A DNA stretch of 64,000 bases. Origin: Paenibacillus faecis. Its GTDB lineage: Bacteria; Bacillota; Bacilli; Paenibacillales; Paenibacillaceae. The DNA is taken from the NCBI RefSeq assembly GCF_008084145.1, contig NZ_VSDO01000006.1:1-64000 (forward strand). The letters are read 5' to 3'. Under the pieces are notes generated by a model. It made no database searches. It was given only the letters and a program-made list of their open reading frames with translations, and was not told where the DNA came from. The translations under genes were made by a program, and so were the position numbers. Below are positions 8,374 through 16,187 of the stretch, piece by piece (the stretch's first letter is position 1; each line of letters starts with the position of its first letter).

Positions 8374-9153
8374 TTGACAGTACGGGATCAGGTTTACAAA
8401 GCGGCCGAGGAACTAGTAAGAAGCAAGCCATTCGATCAAATTACTTTTGCCGAAATCGCAAAGCGCGCGGGGGTGCATTGGACGGCGGTGCGCCGGCATT
8501 TTGGAGACAAGCAGGGAATGCGGAAATGGCTGATGGAACAACAGATGGAGCGGCAGGGCTCTCTTGCCGATACCCGCACGCGAATACTTGAGGCGGCCGC
8601 CAAAGTGTTTGCCGAGCAGGGATATGCCCAGGCCTCGTTGGAGAAAGCCGCGGCGGAAGCGGGTTTGACTAAAGGAGCCGTTTACTGGCATTTTCCGAGC
8701 AAGCAGGATTTATTTCTGGCCATTATCGAGCGTAACTTGACCCAGCAACTGCAGCAGTTGCCACTGGATATCGAACAGCTGTTGGGAGCGGAGAATCCCG
8801 AATCGGCCCTGACCGCATGGCTCTATGCCCAATTTGCGTGTTTGGAGAACGGCGATGGCGGGTCGATGTTGTTCTTTGAATTTGTAACGTCGAGCCGGGA
8901 ACCGGAAATTCGTGCGAAGCTTCAGAAGGTATATGGTAAAAGTCTGGAGGCGATCGGGGATTTCCTGGCACAAATGCAGCAGAAAGGCTACATTGCCGAG
9001 GGGCTCGACCCGCGAGCGATAGGGATTATGGTTGACGGTCTAATCAAAGGCCTGCTCATCGAATGGCTCATTGATCCGGTACGCTGTGAGTTGAAGCCTT
9101 TACTGGAGACGGTAGCCCAAGTATTGTGGCGTGGAATTGCGCCCAGAACCTAA
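8374..9153 (+). CDS. TetR/AcrR-type regulator with two N-terminal HTH domains
   Basis: One-component transcriptional regulator. From the TTG at 8374 (AGGAG 10 nt upstream; the ATG at 8347 has no ribosome site) it is 259 aa. Residues about 4-53 form one TetR-like HTH (VRDQVYKAAEELV, FAEIAKRAGVHWTAVRRHFG) and residues about 65-115 form a second, more canonical one (RTRILEAAAKVFAEQG, LEKAAAEAGLTKGAVYWHFP). The rest is one ligand-binding/dimer domain. A normal TetR protein has a single HTH and about 190-210 residues. The shared operator suggests it controls itself and the methyltransferase gene downstream. Confidence 0.88.
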   Translation: MTVRDQVYKAAEELVRSKPFDQITFAEIAKRAGVHWTAVRRHFGDKQGMRKWLMEQQMERQGSLADTRTRILEAAAKVFAEQGYAQASLEKAAAEAGLTKGAVYWHFPSKQDLFLAIIERNLTQQLQQLPLDIEQLLGAENPESALTAWLYAQFACLENGDGGSMLFFEFVTSSREPEIRAKLQKVYGKSLEAIGDFLAQMQQKGYIAEGLDPRAIGIMVDGLIKGLLIEWLIDPVRCELKPLLETVAQVLWRGIAPRT

Positions 9154-9159
9154 GAAACG

Positions 9160-9196
9160 ACCCGTAATACATAGCTTCTGTATATACGGGTTTAAA
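9160..9196 (+). terminator. Terminator-like hairpin after TetR gene
   Basis: ACCCGTAATACA pairs with TGTATATACGGGT around a 7-nt loop, followed by TTTAAATTAT. Confidence 0.7.
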
Positions 9197-9206
9197 TTAT
9201 AACGTC

Positions 9207-9226
9207 AACATACTTTTTAGTATTTT
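9207..9226 (+). promoter_or_regulatory. Operator-like dyad before methyltransferase gene
   Basis: AACATACTTTTTAGTATTTT contains the perfect inverted repeat ATACT-TTTT-AGTAT (9210-9223) and closely matches the element at 8321. A further half-site, GTAGTATG, lies at about 9240-9247. Interpreted as a binding site for the upstream TetR-type regulator. Confidence 0.65.
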
Positions 9227-9263
9227 AATAGATATCTTTGTAGTATGCTATAGAGGGGAGACA

Positions 9264-9884
9264 ATGAGCGTAAACAAAAATATCCGTAGGTTTGAGAAGC
9301 AAGCGGTCGTTTATGATAAAAAAAGAGAAAAGCGTGAACTCGGCACCTTGCGAAGGCGGCTTTTGGAGTCCGCAAGCGGAAAGGTGCTGGAACTTGGTAT
9401 CGGAGCGGGGAGCAATCTTCCTTTTTACCGGAAAGAAATCAGATTAACCGGCGTTGATTTTAGCCCGGCCATGCTGGAGAGAGCTAAGGCGGCGAATGAC
9501 CGTTTATATGAAATTGAGGCGAATTTTATACAGGGCGATATAGACACGCTGGAGTTGAAAGAGAACTCGTATGATACGATCGTCTCGACCCTTACCCTGT
9601 GCGCTTATCGGGATCCGGGCAAGGTATTGCGGCGGATGAGCCGATGGTGCAAACCGGGAGGCCGAATTCTTTTGCTGGAACATGGGTTGAGTTCGAATTC
9701 AGTTCTGGCGTTCGGCCAGAAGCTTGTCGATCCCCTGGCTTACCGCTTTGTCGGTTGCCACCATAGCCGGGATATCATGAAGCTGGTTGCGGATTCTCCG
9801 CTCCAAGTCCAGCATGCCGAGCATGCGATGGCCGGGATGGTTCATCTCATATGGTGTGAACCGCCCGCATCGGATCAAGGCTGA
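9264..9884 (+). CDS. Class I SAM-dependent methyltransferase (UbiE-like)
   Basis: A 206-aa Rossmann-fold methyltransferase. Motif I is VLELGIGAGSNLPFY (about residues 45-59), followed by the acidic strand end LTGVDFSPAMLERAKAA, IQGDIDTLELKENSYDTIVSTLTLCAY, and PGGRILLLEHG. Related to UbiE/PmtA-like enzymes acting on lipids or quinones; the substrate is not determinable. GGGGAG ribosome site 6 nt before the ATG. The operator-like dyad upstream suggests control by the tandem-HTH regulator. Confidence 0.88.
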   Translation: MSVNKNIRRFEKQAVVYDKKREKRELGTLRRRLLESASGKVLELGIGAGSNLPFYRKEIRLTGVDFSPAMLERAKAANDRLYEIEANFIQGDIDTLELKENSYDTIVSTLTLCAYRDPGKVLRRMSRWCKPGGRILLLEHGLSSNSVLAFGQKLVDPLAYRFVGCHHSRDIMKLVADSPLQVQHAEHAMAGMVHLIWCEPPASDQG

Positions 9885-9888
9885 TCAT

Positions 9889-9918
9889 TTGAGAAGCCCC
9901 TCCGCCAACTGGTATACT
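9889..9918 (+). promoter_or_regulatory. Putative promoter of the DinB-like gene
   Basis: TTGAGA (9889-9894), 18-nt spacer, TATACT (9913-9918). The start codon is 46 nt further on. Confidence 0.55.
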
Positions 9919-9964
9919 AATAGTACATTCTTACATATCCATATCAAGGAGGTTAGATTAGTCT

Positions 9965-10474
9965 ATGTACCATACAATTCAGGAATTTTTGGACGATTGG
10001 CGGCAGGAAGAGGCCCTTACGATTAAAGTGCTCGAACGGTTGACGGACGCTTCCTTAAAGCAAGCGGTGTCGGAACAACAGCCTCGCAGCTTGGGCGATT
10101 TGGCTTGGCATCTGCTTGGCGGACTTGGGGGCATCTTGGGAGGTGCGGGGCTTCGGATCGAAGGTCCCGATTTTAAAGCCCCCGCACCGAGCAGTGCGGC
10201 GGAAATCCTGGAAGGCTACCGGCAAATGAGCGCCGCGGCTACTAACGCGCTGAAAGCGCAATGGAATGATGCAAAACTGTCGGAAAGTCTGAAGCTGTTC
10301 GGGTTTATCGATACAACCTATAGCGGCGTCTTGACCACGGTAGTTCGGCACCAAATCCATCATCGCGGCCAAATGACCATTTTGATGCGTCAAGCCGGCG
10401 TCGTGCCACCGGGTGTTTACGGGCCCAATGAGGAAGAAGGGGCTGCCATCCGCGCGGCACAAGGCGGAAAATAG
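9965..10474 (+). CDS. DinB family protein
   Basis: A 169-aa four-helix-bundle DinB/YfiT-like protein; many members are metal-dependent thiol-linked transferases or of unknown function. The likely metal ligands are present: His in SLGDLAWHLLGG (about residue 48) and the pair in VVRHQIHHRGQMTILMRQAG (about residues 125-130). CAAGGAGG lies 10 nt before the ATG. It is monocistronic with its own promoter and shares a bidirectional terminator with the convergent metal operon. Confidence 0.88.
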   Translation: MYHTIQEFLDDWRQEEALTIKVLERLTDASLKQAVSEQQPRSLGDLAWHLLGGLGGILGGAGLRIEGPDFKAPAPSSAAEILEGYRQMSAAATNALKAQWNDAKLSESLKLFGFIDTTYSGVLTTVVRHQIHHRGQMTILMRQAGVVPPGVYGPNEEEGAAIRAAQGGK

Positions 10475-10485
10475 GCGGGCACCGC

Positions 10486-10540
10486 AAAAAGCGAAGCCTT
10501 CTAATCGCAGGGGTTATACCCTTAGGTTAGAAGGCTTTTT
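10486..10540. terminator. Bidirectional terminator between convergent genes
   Basis: AAGCCTTCTAA..TTAGAAGGCTT is flanked by A-rich and T-rich runs on both sides and separates the DinB gene (+) from the COG0523 gene (-). Confidence 0.85.
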
Positions 10541-10546
10541 GCCGCA

Positions 10547-11542
10547 TTAACAGACGGAGCGCCACTCCTCAAGCAGCCGGGCTTCGTCCAGTTCATAACC
10601 GATGACGACCAGATAATGCGGGCCATCGTACGGGGAGGTTTCTTTCCGCATCCGTTTGCCCGCGAACTGAATCAGAGAGGCGTGGGGGGATCCGTCCAGG
10701 GAAAGGTAGCCTTTAGCTCGCAACACTCGGCCTTCCCGGTGTTTAAGAAACTTTTCGAGCTTTTTCTCGGAGAAAGAGGCTTGTTCCGGGATCGGGATAA
10801 AGATGCTTTGAATGCGGGAATGCGACTTATGCCGATGCCCATGTTCATGTTCATGCCGGTGCGAAGCATGTTCCGGGAACCGACGGGATGTAGGTGCGAG
10901 GTTGCCGGTTTGCCGCAAAGGCTGCAACCCATGAAGCAGCAGGTCAAAATCGACTTTGGCGTTGACGGCGGGAAGCCGCGGCGCGAACGGATTATGCTTC
11001 TCCACCAGCTTGGTCACCTTGGCCAGATGTGAAGAGTCCACAAGATCCGTCTTATTGATGATTACCGCATCGGCCACATCGATTTGCCGGCGCAGCGTAT
11101 GAACGAGCTCTTTATCCGTGGAAAATATACTGTTGTAATCCAACGCGTGTTCCGCATCCAGTACGGTAATGATTTTGTCCAATATCACGCTGTCGCGAAG
11201 GCTCGGATCGGCCATGGCGTCCACGACTTCCTCCGGATTGGCGACTCCGGTAAGTTCTATGACAAGCAGATCGGGGGCAGGCCTCAGGGCAAGGAGATGT
11301 TGGAGTGCCCCGGAAATCTCGCTTTTTTTGCTGCAGCAAATGCAGCCGTCCAACAATTTCTCCAGCGGCAGCCCATCCAGTGCTTGGGTAAGAATCAAGC
11401 CGTCCACATCCTGGCGTCCGAGCTCGTTCATCAGAATCGCGGGCTTAAGCCCGCGTTGGCGGATGTCGCTCAGCAATTGCAGCAGAAGGGTCGTTTTTCC
11501 GCTGCCCAAAAAACCGCTGATGATAAGAACGGGGGTCTTCAT
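10547..11542 (-). CDS. COG0523 (CobW/P47K) metallochaperone GTPase
   Basis: A 331-aa G3E-family GTPase predicted to deliver metal, most often zinc, to client proteins. Seen: P-loop GFLGSGKTT (residues 10-18), metal-binding CxCC as GCICCSKK (Cys67, 69, 70), guanine-specificity NKTD, a His-rich linker (HASHRHEHEHGHRHKSH, about residues 225-243) and the C-terminal CobW_C domain. It is the last gene of a minus-strand trio with a YcgQ-like protein and a YcgR-like permease; gaps are only 27 and 13 nt. The Zur-like box upstream of the trio supports a role in zinc shortage. The His tract would bind or store metal. Confidence 0.9.
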   Translation of the reverse strand: MKTPVLIISGFLGSGKTTLLLQLLSDIRQRGLKPAILMNELGRQDVDGLILTQALDGLPLEKLLDGCICCSKKSEISGALQHLLALRPAPDLLVIELTGVANPEEVVDAMADPSLRDSVILDKIITVLDAEHALDYNSIFSTDKELVHTLRRQIDVADAVIINKTDLVDSSHLAKVTKLVEKHNPFAPRLPAVNAKVDFDLLLHGLQPLRQTGNLAPTSRRFPEHASHRHEHEHGHRHKSHSRIQSIFIPIPEQASFSEKKLEKFLKHREGRVLRAKGYLSLDGSPHASLIQFAGKRMRKETSPYDGPHYLVVIGYELDEARLLEEWRSVC

Positions 11543-11569
11543 TGATTATCGCTCCTGACTTTTTAGATT

Positions 11570-12502
11570 TTAAGGGAGGCTGACGTTCAGAAACTCGAAG
11601 TTAGGGTATATATATGGATTTTCCGGAGCTTCCATGACTTCGATTTGCTGCACATCGATTTTGATGATGGAGTTCCCGTTATACACGGTATGGCCCAGGG
11701 TGCCTTTAACCTTGACCCAGGTATCGTTTTTAAATTCGGCGGCTTTCTCCGATTCCGCAAGCACGCCGTACGGGGAGGCGTCGGCGGTACAGCACTGGAC
11801 GGCGATCCGTCCGATGACGAACTGGTTGGCGGCCAGGTCCGGCTCCCGATATACAAAGCCGGTGATTTCTATCTCTCTCCCCATAAAAGGGTCGGCAAAC
11901 GTAATAATCGACGATAGAATTTCCATGTAGATCTCCGGTTTGACTTCGATCGCGGGCAGGACATAAAGCTTTTTCGCCAGTTCGGCCAAATCCCGGTCGA
12001 AGTCATTGTCCGCCTGAAACAGCTGGTCCAGGTCAGGCTCTTCGGCCTGGATCAAAGCGCCGGTAACGATCGAATCACCGGGTGTCGTATTTCCTGGGGA
12101 AGTTGCCGGGTTTACCTGCCTGAGCGGCACTGTCCCGAGCTGCATCCCTTTTTTATTCGCCAACGAACCGCTTAGCACCGTGTCCGGCAGCGTAAAACCG
12201 AGCAGAAGCGGAAGAATGAACAGCGCATAGAGCAAGCCGCTTCCGAATCGACTGGAGGTTTGCGGTACTTCGCAGCAATCGCATTCGGCCATTTGACCTT
12301 TATAGGAACGGTAGGCGATAAAGCCTTGAATCACGGCAAGGGCGTACAAGACGAGGGCCGACCCTTTGACGAGCGGCATGATTCTTGTTCCGATATACAG
12401 TTGAAGGGCATCCGTTTCCACCAAATAGGCGATATAGCCGGACAGGGCCAGCAAAAGGACGGTTTTGGTTACATTATGGAAAAGCAAACGTTTATTTTTC
12501 AA
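11570..12502 (-). CDS. YcgQ-like TIGR03943 family membrane protein
   Basis: A 310-aa protein with two N-terminal membrane helices (about residues 10-30 and 40-62), a Cys-pair loop (AECDCCEVP), a third helix (about 88-108), and then a long extracytoplasmic C-terminal part with an OB-like region (EIEITGFVYREPDL, FVIGRIAVQCCTADASPYG, WVKVKGTLG). This matches the YcgQ/TIGR03943 family that travels with YcgR-type permeases. The CC pairs may bind metal. It lies between the permease and the COG0523 gene in one operon. The transported species is not known. Confidence 0.85.
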   Translation of the reverse strand: MKNKRLLFHNVTKTVLLLALSGYIAYLVETDALQLYIGTRIMPLVKGSALVLYALAVIQGFIAYRSYKGQMAECDCCEVPQTSSRFGSGLLYALFILPLLLGFTLPDTVLSGSLANKKGMQLGTVPLRQVNPATSPGNTTPGDSIVTGALIQAEEPDLDQLFQADNDFDRDLAELAKKLYVLPAIEVKPEIYMEILSSIITFADPFMGREIEITGFVYREPDLAANQFVIGRIAVQCCTADASPYGVLAESEKAAEFKNDTWVKVKGTLGHTVYNGNSIIKIDVQQIEVMEAPENPYIYPNFEFLNVSLP

Positions 12503-12515
12503 AGTACACCTCCTC

Positions 12516-13445
12516 CTACCGGAGCAGCAGATGATCCAGACCGACGCTGAAGACCAGCACCAGCACGACGATCAAAGCTCCCAAAGTAATAACAAACCTC
12601 GTTTTAAATACAGACAGCAGCATAAGCGTGCTTTTTAAATCCAGCATCGGCCCCAGCACCAGAAACGTAATGAGCGAACCCGCGGAAAATACATTGACGA
12701 AGGAGGAAGCGACAAACGCGTCCGAGTTGGAACAAATCGACAACACATAAGCGAAGCCCGCCATCAGAAAGTGGGATGATAACGGCCCTTGGCCGTAGGC
12801 CGACAATCGGGCGGTATTCACGAACGTATGAATGAGGGCCGTAATGCATGCGCCAAGCAGCAAATATTTGCTCATCTCGAAAAATTCCTGGCTCATATGG
12901 TTGAAAAAGCCGGTAAGTTTGGCCGTTCTCCCGCCGGAATGAGGAGTTCCCTGTCCGCTGTTTTCCTGAGCGTAAAGATGTTCCGCCCGAATCCGCAGAG
13001 GCGGATACCGGACGACTCGATAGATGATCAATCCGATGCTGAAGGCGATAATCAAAGCCAGTCCCATGCGGGAAGCCCAAATTTCGGGACGACTCCGGAA
13101 AGCGGTGTACGTGGCGAAAAAGACGATCGGGTTTAGGATCGGTCCGCTTAATATAAAGACAGTGGCTATGTACACAGGCATGCCTTTGGCGATGAGACGC
13201 CGGATGACGGGAATCATGCCGCATTCGCAGATTGGAAAAAGAATCCCGAATAAACATGCCGCAAGGACGCCCAACACCGGGTTCTTGGGAATCATTCGCG
13301 CAATCCTCTGTTCGGAGACGAAAACCTGCAGCAAGGCGGAAAAGACCACCCCCAACAAAATAAACGGCAGCGCCTCAAGAAAAATACTGATGAACATCGT
13401 GCGGAAAGTAAGCAGGTCCTCATAGGGTAAAGAGAATGAAAGCAT
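12516..13445 (-). CDS. YcgR-like permease (DUF318)
   Basis: A 309-aa membrane protein of the permease family that includes B. subtilis YcgR and ArsP-like exporters. It has about eight helices in two halves. Typical loops are ICECGMIPVIRRLIAKGMP, LSGPILNPIVFFATYTAF and SICSNSDAFVASSFVNVFS (conserved Cys and Asp). First gene of the operon with the YcgQ-like and COG0523 genes. AAAAGGAG lies about 11 nt before the ATG, and a promoter with a Zur-like operator is about 60 nt upstream. Predicted to move a metal or metal complex across the membrane; direction and substrate unproven. Confidence 0.87.
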   Translation of the reverse strand: MLSFSLPYEDLLTFRTMFISIFLEALPFILLGVVFSALLQVFVSEQRIARMIPKNPVLGVLAACLFGILFPICECGMIPVIRRLIAKGMPVYIATVFILSGPILNPIVFFATYTAFRSRPEIWASRMGLALIIAFSIGLIIYRVVRYPPLRIRAEHLYAQENSGQGTPHSGGRTAKLTGFFNHMSQEFFEMSKYLLLGACITALIHTFVNTARLSAYGQGPLSSHFLMAGFAYVLSICSNSDAFVASSFVNVFSAGSLITFLVLGPMLDLKSTLMLLSVFKTRFVITLGALIVVLVLVFSVGLDHLLLR

Positions 13446-13503
13446 GAAGATATAACTCCTTTTAATAGTACGCTTCAGATAGAGTGAGGAAGATTATGGA
13501 TTC

Positions 13504-13532
13504 ATTTTAATAGTAATGTTTACAAATAACAA
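13504..13532 (-). promoter_or_regulatory. Promoter with Zur-like box for the metal operon
   Basis: On the minus strand: TTGTTA (13532-13527), 17-nt spacer, TAAAAT (13509-13504). The spacer holds a near-dyad, TAGTAATGTTTACAA on the plus strand (13511-13525), matching the Bacillus Zur box core GTAATnATTAC at all but one position. A repressor there would block the promoter when zinc is plentiful. Confidence 0.6.
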
Positions 13533-13620
13533 CCCTAGTTTTTGCATTCACCGGATTGCAGCGAATAAGATGCTTAGAAAATCAACATGCTATGAGCATC
13601 CTACGGAATGAGGGATTTTC

Positions 13621-14238
13621 ATGAATGGGGTAGCGATTTGGAATGAAGTCTGGAAATCGGTGGTCGTGATTCTAGGCGGAATGGTGCTGCTGCGGTTTGC
13701 GGGCCGTAAATCCATTTCCCAAATGACAATTCCGACCACAGTCATTATGATTTCCATCGGGACGGTCATCGTTCAGCCGATTGCCGAAAGGAGTGTGTGG
13801 CTTGCGCTCTTGGCCGCCACCGTATTCGTCGTGTTGTTGATCCTTTTGGAGGGACTGCAACTGAGATGGAATTTCTTCGAACGGGTCATGCAGAATAAAG
13901 CCTATATCGTGATTAAGGATGGAGAAATCCAGCCGCAGGCCTTGAAAAAGATAAGAATGACCGTAGATCAACTTGAAATCAATTTGCGTCAAGCGGGGAT
14001 TCGGCGGCACAGCGACGTCAAAACAGCGACGATCGAACCGAACGGGCAGCTTGGCTATGAACTTCTTGAGGATGCCGCTCCCGTTACCTTAAAGCAATTG
14101 AAAGAGTTGCTGGATCAGTATTTTTCCGGGGCAAACGCGACGGCAGGGTCACAGGGCGGCTCGAATTCCAAAGAAATCTCGGTCTTTGCGGAAATCGAAC
14201 AAGCCGGCGCGAATACAAAAAATAAAAAGTTGCAATAG
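13621..14238 (+). CDS. DUF421 (YetF-like) membrane protein
   Basis: A 205-aa DUF421 family protein. Two to three N-terminal membrane helices (residues about 10-30, 38-55, 60-80) are followed by a cytoplasmic domain with the family motifs YIVIKDGEIQPQALKKIRMTVDQLEINLRQAGIRR-type (positions about 97-130) and DVKTATIEPNGQLGY. Relatives include B. subtilis YetF/YdfS/YkjA, some linked to spore-membrane biology. The C-terminus is a polar tail. GAGGG lies 8 nt before the ATG. It is transcribed away from the metal operon; a terminator follows. Confidence 0.85.
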   Translation: MNGVAIWNEVWKSVVVILGGMVLLRFAGRKSISQMTIPTTVIMISIGTVIVQPIAERSVWLALLAATVFVVLLILLEGLQLRWNFFERVMQNKAYIVIKDGEIQPQALKKIRMTVDQLEINLRQAGIRRHSDVKTATIEPNGQLGYELLEDAAPVTLKQLKELLDQYFSGANATAGSQGGSNSKEISVFAEIEQAGANTKNKKLQ

Positions 14239-14250
14239 CTTTACTGAATG

Positions 14251-14286
14251 GATCATCCGGAATCATCATGAGGGATGGTCTTTTTT
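14251..14286 (+). terminator. Intrinsic terminator after DUF421 gene
   Basis: GATCATCC..GGATGGTC hairpin followed by TTTTTT. Confidence 0.75.
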
Positions 14287-14349
14287 GTATGTCATCCGTT
14301 TGCCTGCCGCTCCGTTTCTCGGTCGTAACGAAAAATTTTAGTGGACTAA

Positions 14350-14404
14350 TTGTCAACTTAAGGTTTATTATTTTGGTTGACAATTAACGCAAGCTAACTA
14401 AAAT
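14350..14404 (+). promoter_or_regulatory. BirA operator and bioB promoter
   Basis: TTGTCAACT (14350-14358) and GGTTGACAA (14375-14383) form a 9-16-9 inverted repeat matching the Firmicute BirA box. The right arm contains the promoter -35 TTGACA (14377-14382), which with a 16-nt spacer leads to TAAAAT (14399-14404). Biotinyl-5'-AMP-loaded BirA would therefore occlude the -35 element. Confidence 0.88.
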
Positions 14405-14430
14405 ATCCACTAGAAGGGGAGAAACGGTTG

Positions 14431-15420
14431 ATGCACCATCGGCGGGATTGGAAGGCGTTTACGGAAAAAGCGCTGAACGGCGGGCTTTTGACGATTGAGG
14501 AGGGCCTGAGCGTACTTGCGGCGGCGGATGATCAGATCTTGAGCATCCTGGAGGCGGCCTACCAGGTGAGGAGGCATTATTACGGCAATAAAGTGAAGCT
14601 GAATATGATCATCAACGCGAAAAGCGGATTATGTCCCGAGGACTGCGGTTACTGTTCGCAGTCGGTCATTTCAAAAGCTCCCGTTCCCAAATATACGATG
14701 CTGGATAAGGAGACCCTCTTGGCCGGGGCCAGGGAAGCGATGGCCAGAAAGGCCGGAACTTACTGCATCGTAGCGGCCGGAAGGGGGCCGACGGAACGGG
14801 AGTTGGGACAGGTGATCGAGGCGGTGAAGGAGATTCGCGAAACGATGCCGCTAAAAATCTGCGCCTGCCTGGGGCTCCTTGGTGAGGAGCAGGCCCGAAG
14901 GCTAGCGGAGGCGGGGGTTCACCGATATAACCATAATTTGAATACAAGCCGGTCGAACTACGGCTCCATTACGACGACGCATACGTACGAGCAGCGGGTA
15001 GAGACGGTTGAGAAGGCCAAGGCACAGGGAATGTCGCCTTGTTCCGGGGTCATCATCGGGATGGGCGAGTCCGATCGGGAAATCGTCGAAATGGCTTACG
15101 CGCTGCGCGAGCTTGACGCGGATTCGATCCCGGTCAATTTCCTCAATCCGATTCCCGGAACCCCGCTGGCTCGGGCCGAGCGGACGCCCGCCGCCAAAGC
15201 ATTAAAGACGCTCGCCTTGTTCCGTTTCGTTTGTCCGTCCAAGGAAATCCGGGTGGCGGGCGGACGCGAGCTGACGCTTCGGACGCTGCAGCCGCTGGCG
15301 CTGTATGCGGCAAACTCGATTTTTGTGGGTGACTATTTAACAACCTCCGGGCAAGAGATAACCCTCGATCACCAAATGATCGAAGACCTTGGATTCGAGG
15401 TTGAAGAATGCGCGCTATAA
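14431..15420 (+). CDS. bioB: Biotin synthase
   Basis: Radical SAM enzyme that inserts sulfur into dethiobiotin. The radical-SAM cluster motif is LCPEDCGYCSQS (about residues 70-81), followed by GTYCIVAAGRGP, HRYNHNLNTSRSNYGSITTTH, SGVIIGMGE, VNFLNPIPGTPL and IRVAGGREL, and ending near FVGDYLTTSGQ, all as in BioB. Length of 329 aa is normal. GGGGAG precedes both a TTG (14428) and an ATG (14431); the ATG has the better 9-nt spacing. No other bio genes are adjacent, so bioB stands alone under its own BirA box; the rest of the pathway must be elsewhere or precursors imported. Confidence 0.95.
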   Translation: MHHRRDWKAFTEKALNGGLLTIEEGLSVLAAADDQILSILEAAYQVRRHYYGNKVKLNMIINAKSGLCPEDCGYCSQSVISKAPVPKYTMLDKETLLAGAREAMARKAGTYCIVAAGRGPTERELGQVIEAVKEIRETMPLKICACLGLLGEEQARRLAEAGVHRYNHNLNTSRSNYGSITTTHTYEQRVETVEKAKAQGMSPCSGVIIGMGESDREIVEMAYALRELDADSIPVNFLNPIPGTPLARAERTPAAKALKTLALFRFVCPSKEIRVAGGRELTLRTLQPLALYAANSIFVGDYLTTSGQEITLDHQMIEDLGFEVEECAL

Positions 15421-15494
15421 CCGGAAGGATGGCGTATCTCGCTGATTTGCTATACACTGGGTAATGATGCAGATGATAAAGCGTGGTGACTTCA

Positions 15495-16187
15495 GTGTTT
15501 AAGGTTATGCTAATTGAAGATGATATGACTCTTTTTCAAGAGGTAAAGGACCGTTTGCAGCAATGGTCTTATCAGGTATACGGCGTGGAGGACTTTAGCC
15601 GCGTGCTTCAGGAGTTTACGGAGATCCGGCCGGATTTGGTCATCATCGACATTCAATTGCCTAAATTCGACGGGTTCCATTGGTGCCGGATGATTCGCGC
15701 CCACTCCAATGTGCCGATCATCTTTCTGTCCTCCCGCGATCACCCGACGGATATGGTCATGTCCATGCAGCTCGGTGCCGATGATTTTATCCAGAAGCCG
15801 TTCCATTTTGAAGTGCTGGTCGCCAAAATTCAGGCCACCCTGCGGCGGGTTTATAACTATAATACGGAGCGCGTAGAGTTAAGAACGTGGCGCGGGGCGA
15901 CCGTGGAATACGTGAAGAATACGGTTGCCGACGAAAAGGGTTCCGTGGAGTTGACGAAGAACGAGATGTTCATTTTAAAAATGCTGATCGAGCGGAAGAA
16001 TCAAATCGTCAGCCGGGAGGAATTGATCCGCAGTCTTTGGGATAACGAGCATTTTGTCAGCGACAATACCTTAACGGTCAACGTCAACCGCCTGCGGAAG
16101 AAGCTGGAGACCCTCGGGCTGGATGCTTACATCGAAACCAAGGTGGGGCAGGGCTACATGGCGACGGAAGAGGCCGGCTCATTATGA
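15495..16187 (+). CDS. bceR: BceR-like response regulator
   Basis: OmpR-family response regulator of the BceR group that activates antimicrobial-peptide transporters. From the GTG at 15495 it begins MFKVMLIEDDMTLF; phospho-acceptor Asp52 lies in VIIDIQLPKFDG, then FLSSRD, the Lys of QKPFHF, and a C-terminal winged helix (ELTKNEMFILKMLIERKNQIVSREELIRSLW-type, ending in VNRLRKKLE and KVGQGYM). Earlier in-frame GTGs at 15483/15486 exist, but GGTGA fits the ribosome site for 15495. It overlaps the kinase gene by 4 nt. The symbol is by family; the inducing peptide is unknown. Confidence 0.88.
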   Translation: MFKVMLIEDDMTLFQEVKDRLQQWSYQVYGVEDFSRVLQEFTEIRPDLVIIDIQLPKFDGFHWCRMIRAHSNVPIIFLSSRDHPTDMVMSMQLGADDFIQKPFHFEVLVAKIQATLRRVYNYNTERVELRTWRGATVEYVKNTVADEKGSVELTKNEMFILKMLIERKNQIVSREELIRSLWDNEHFVSDNTLTVNVNRLRKKLETLGLDAYIETKVGQGYMATEEAGSL

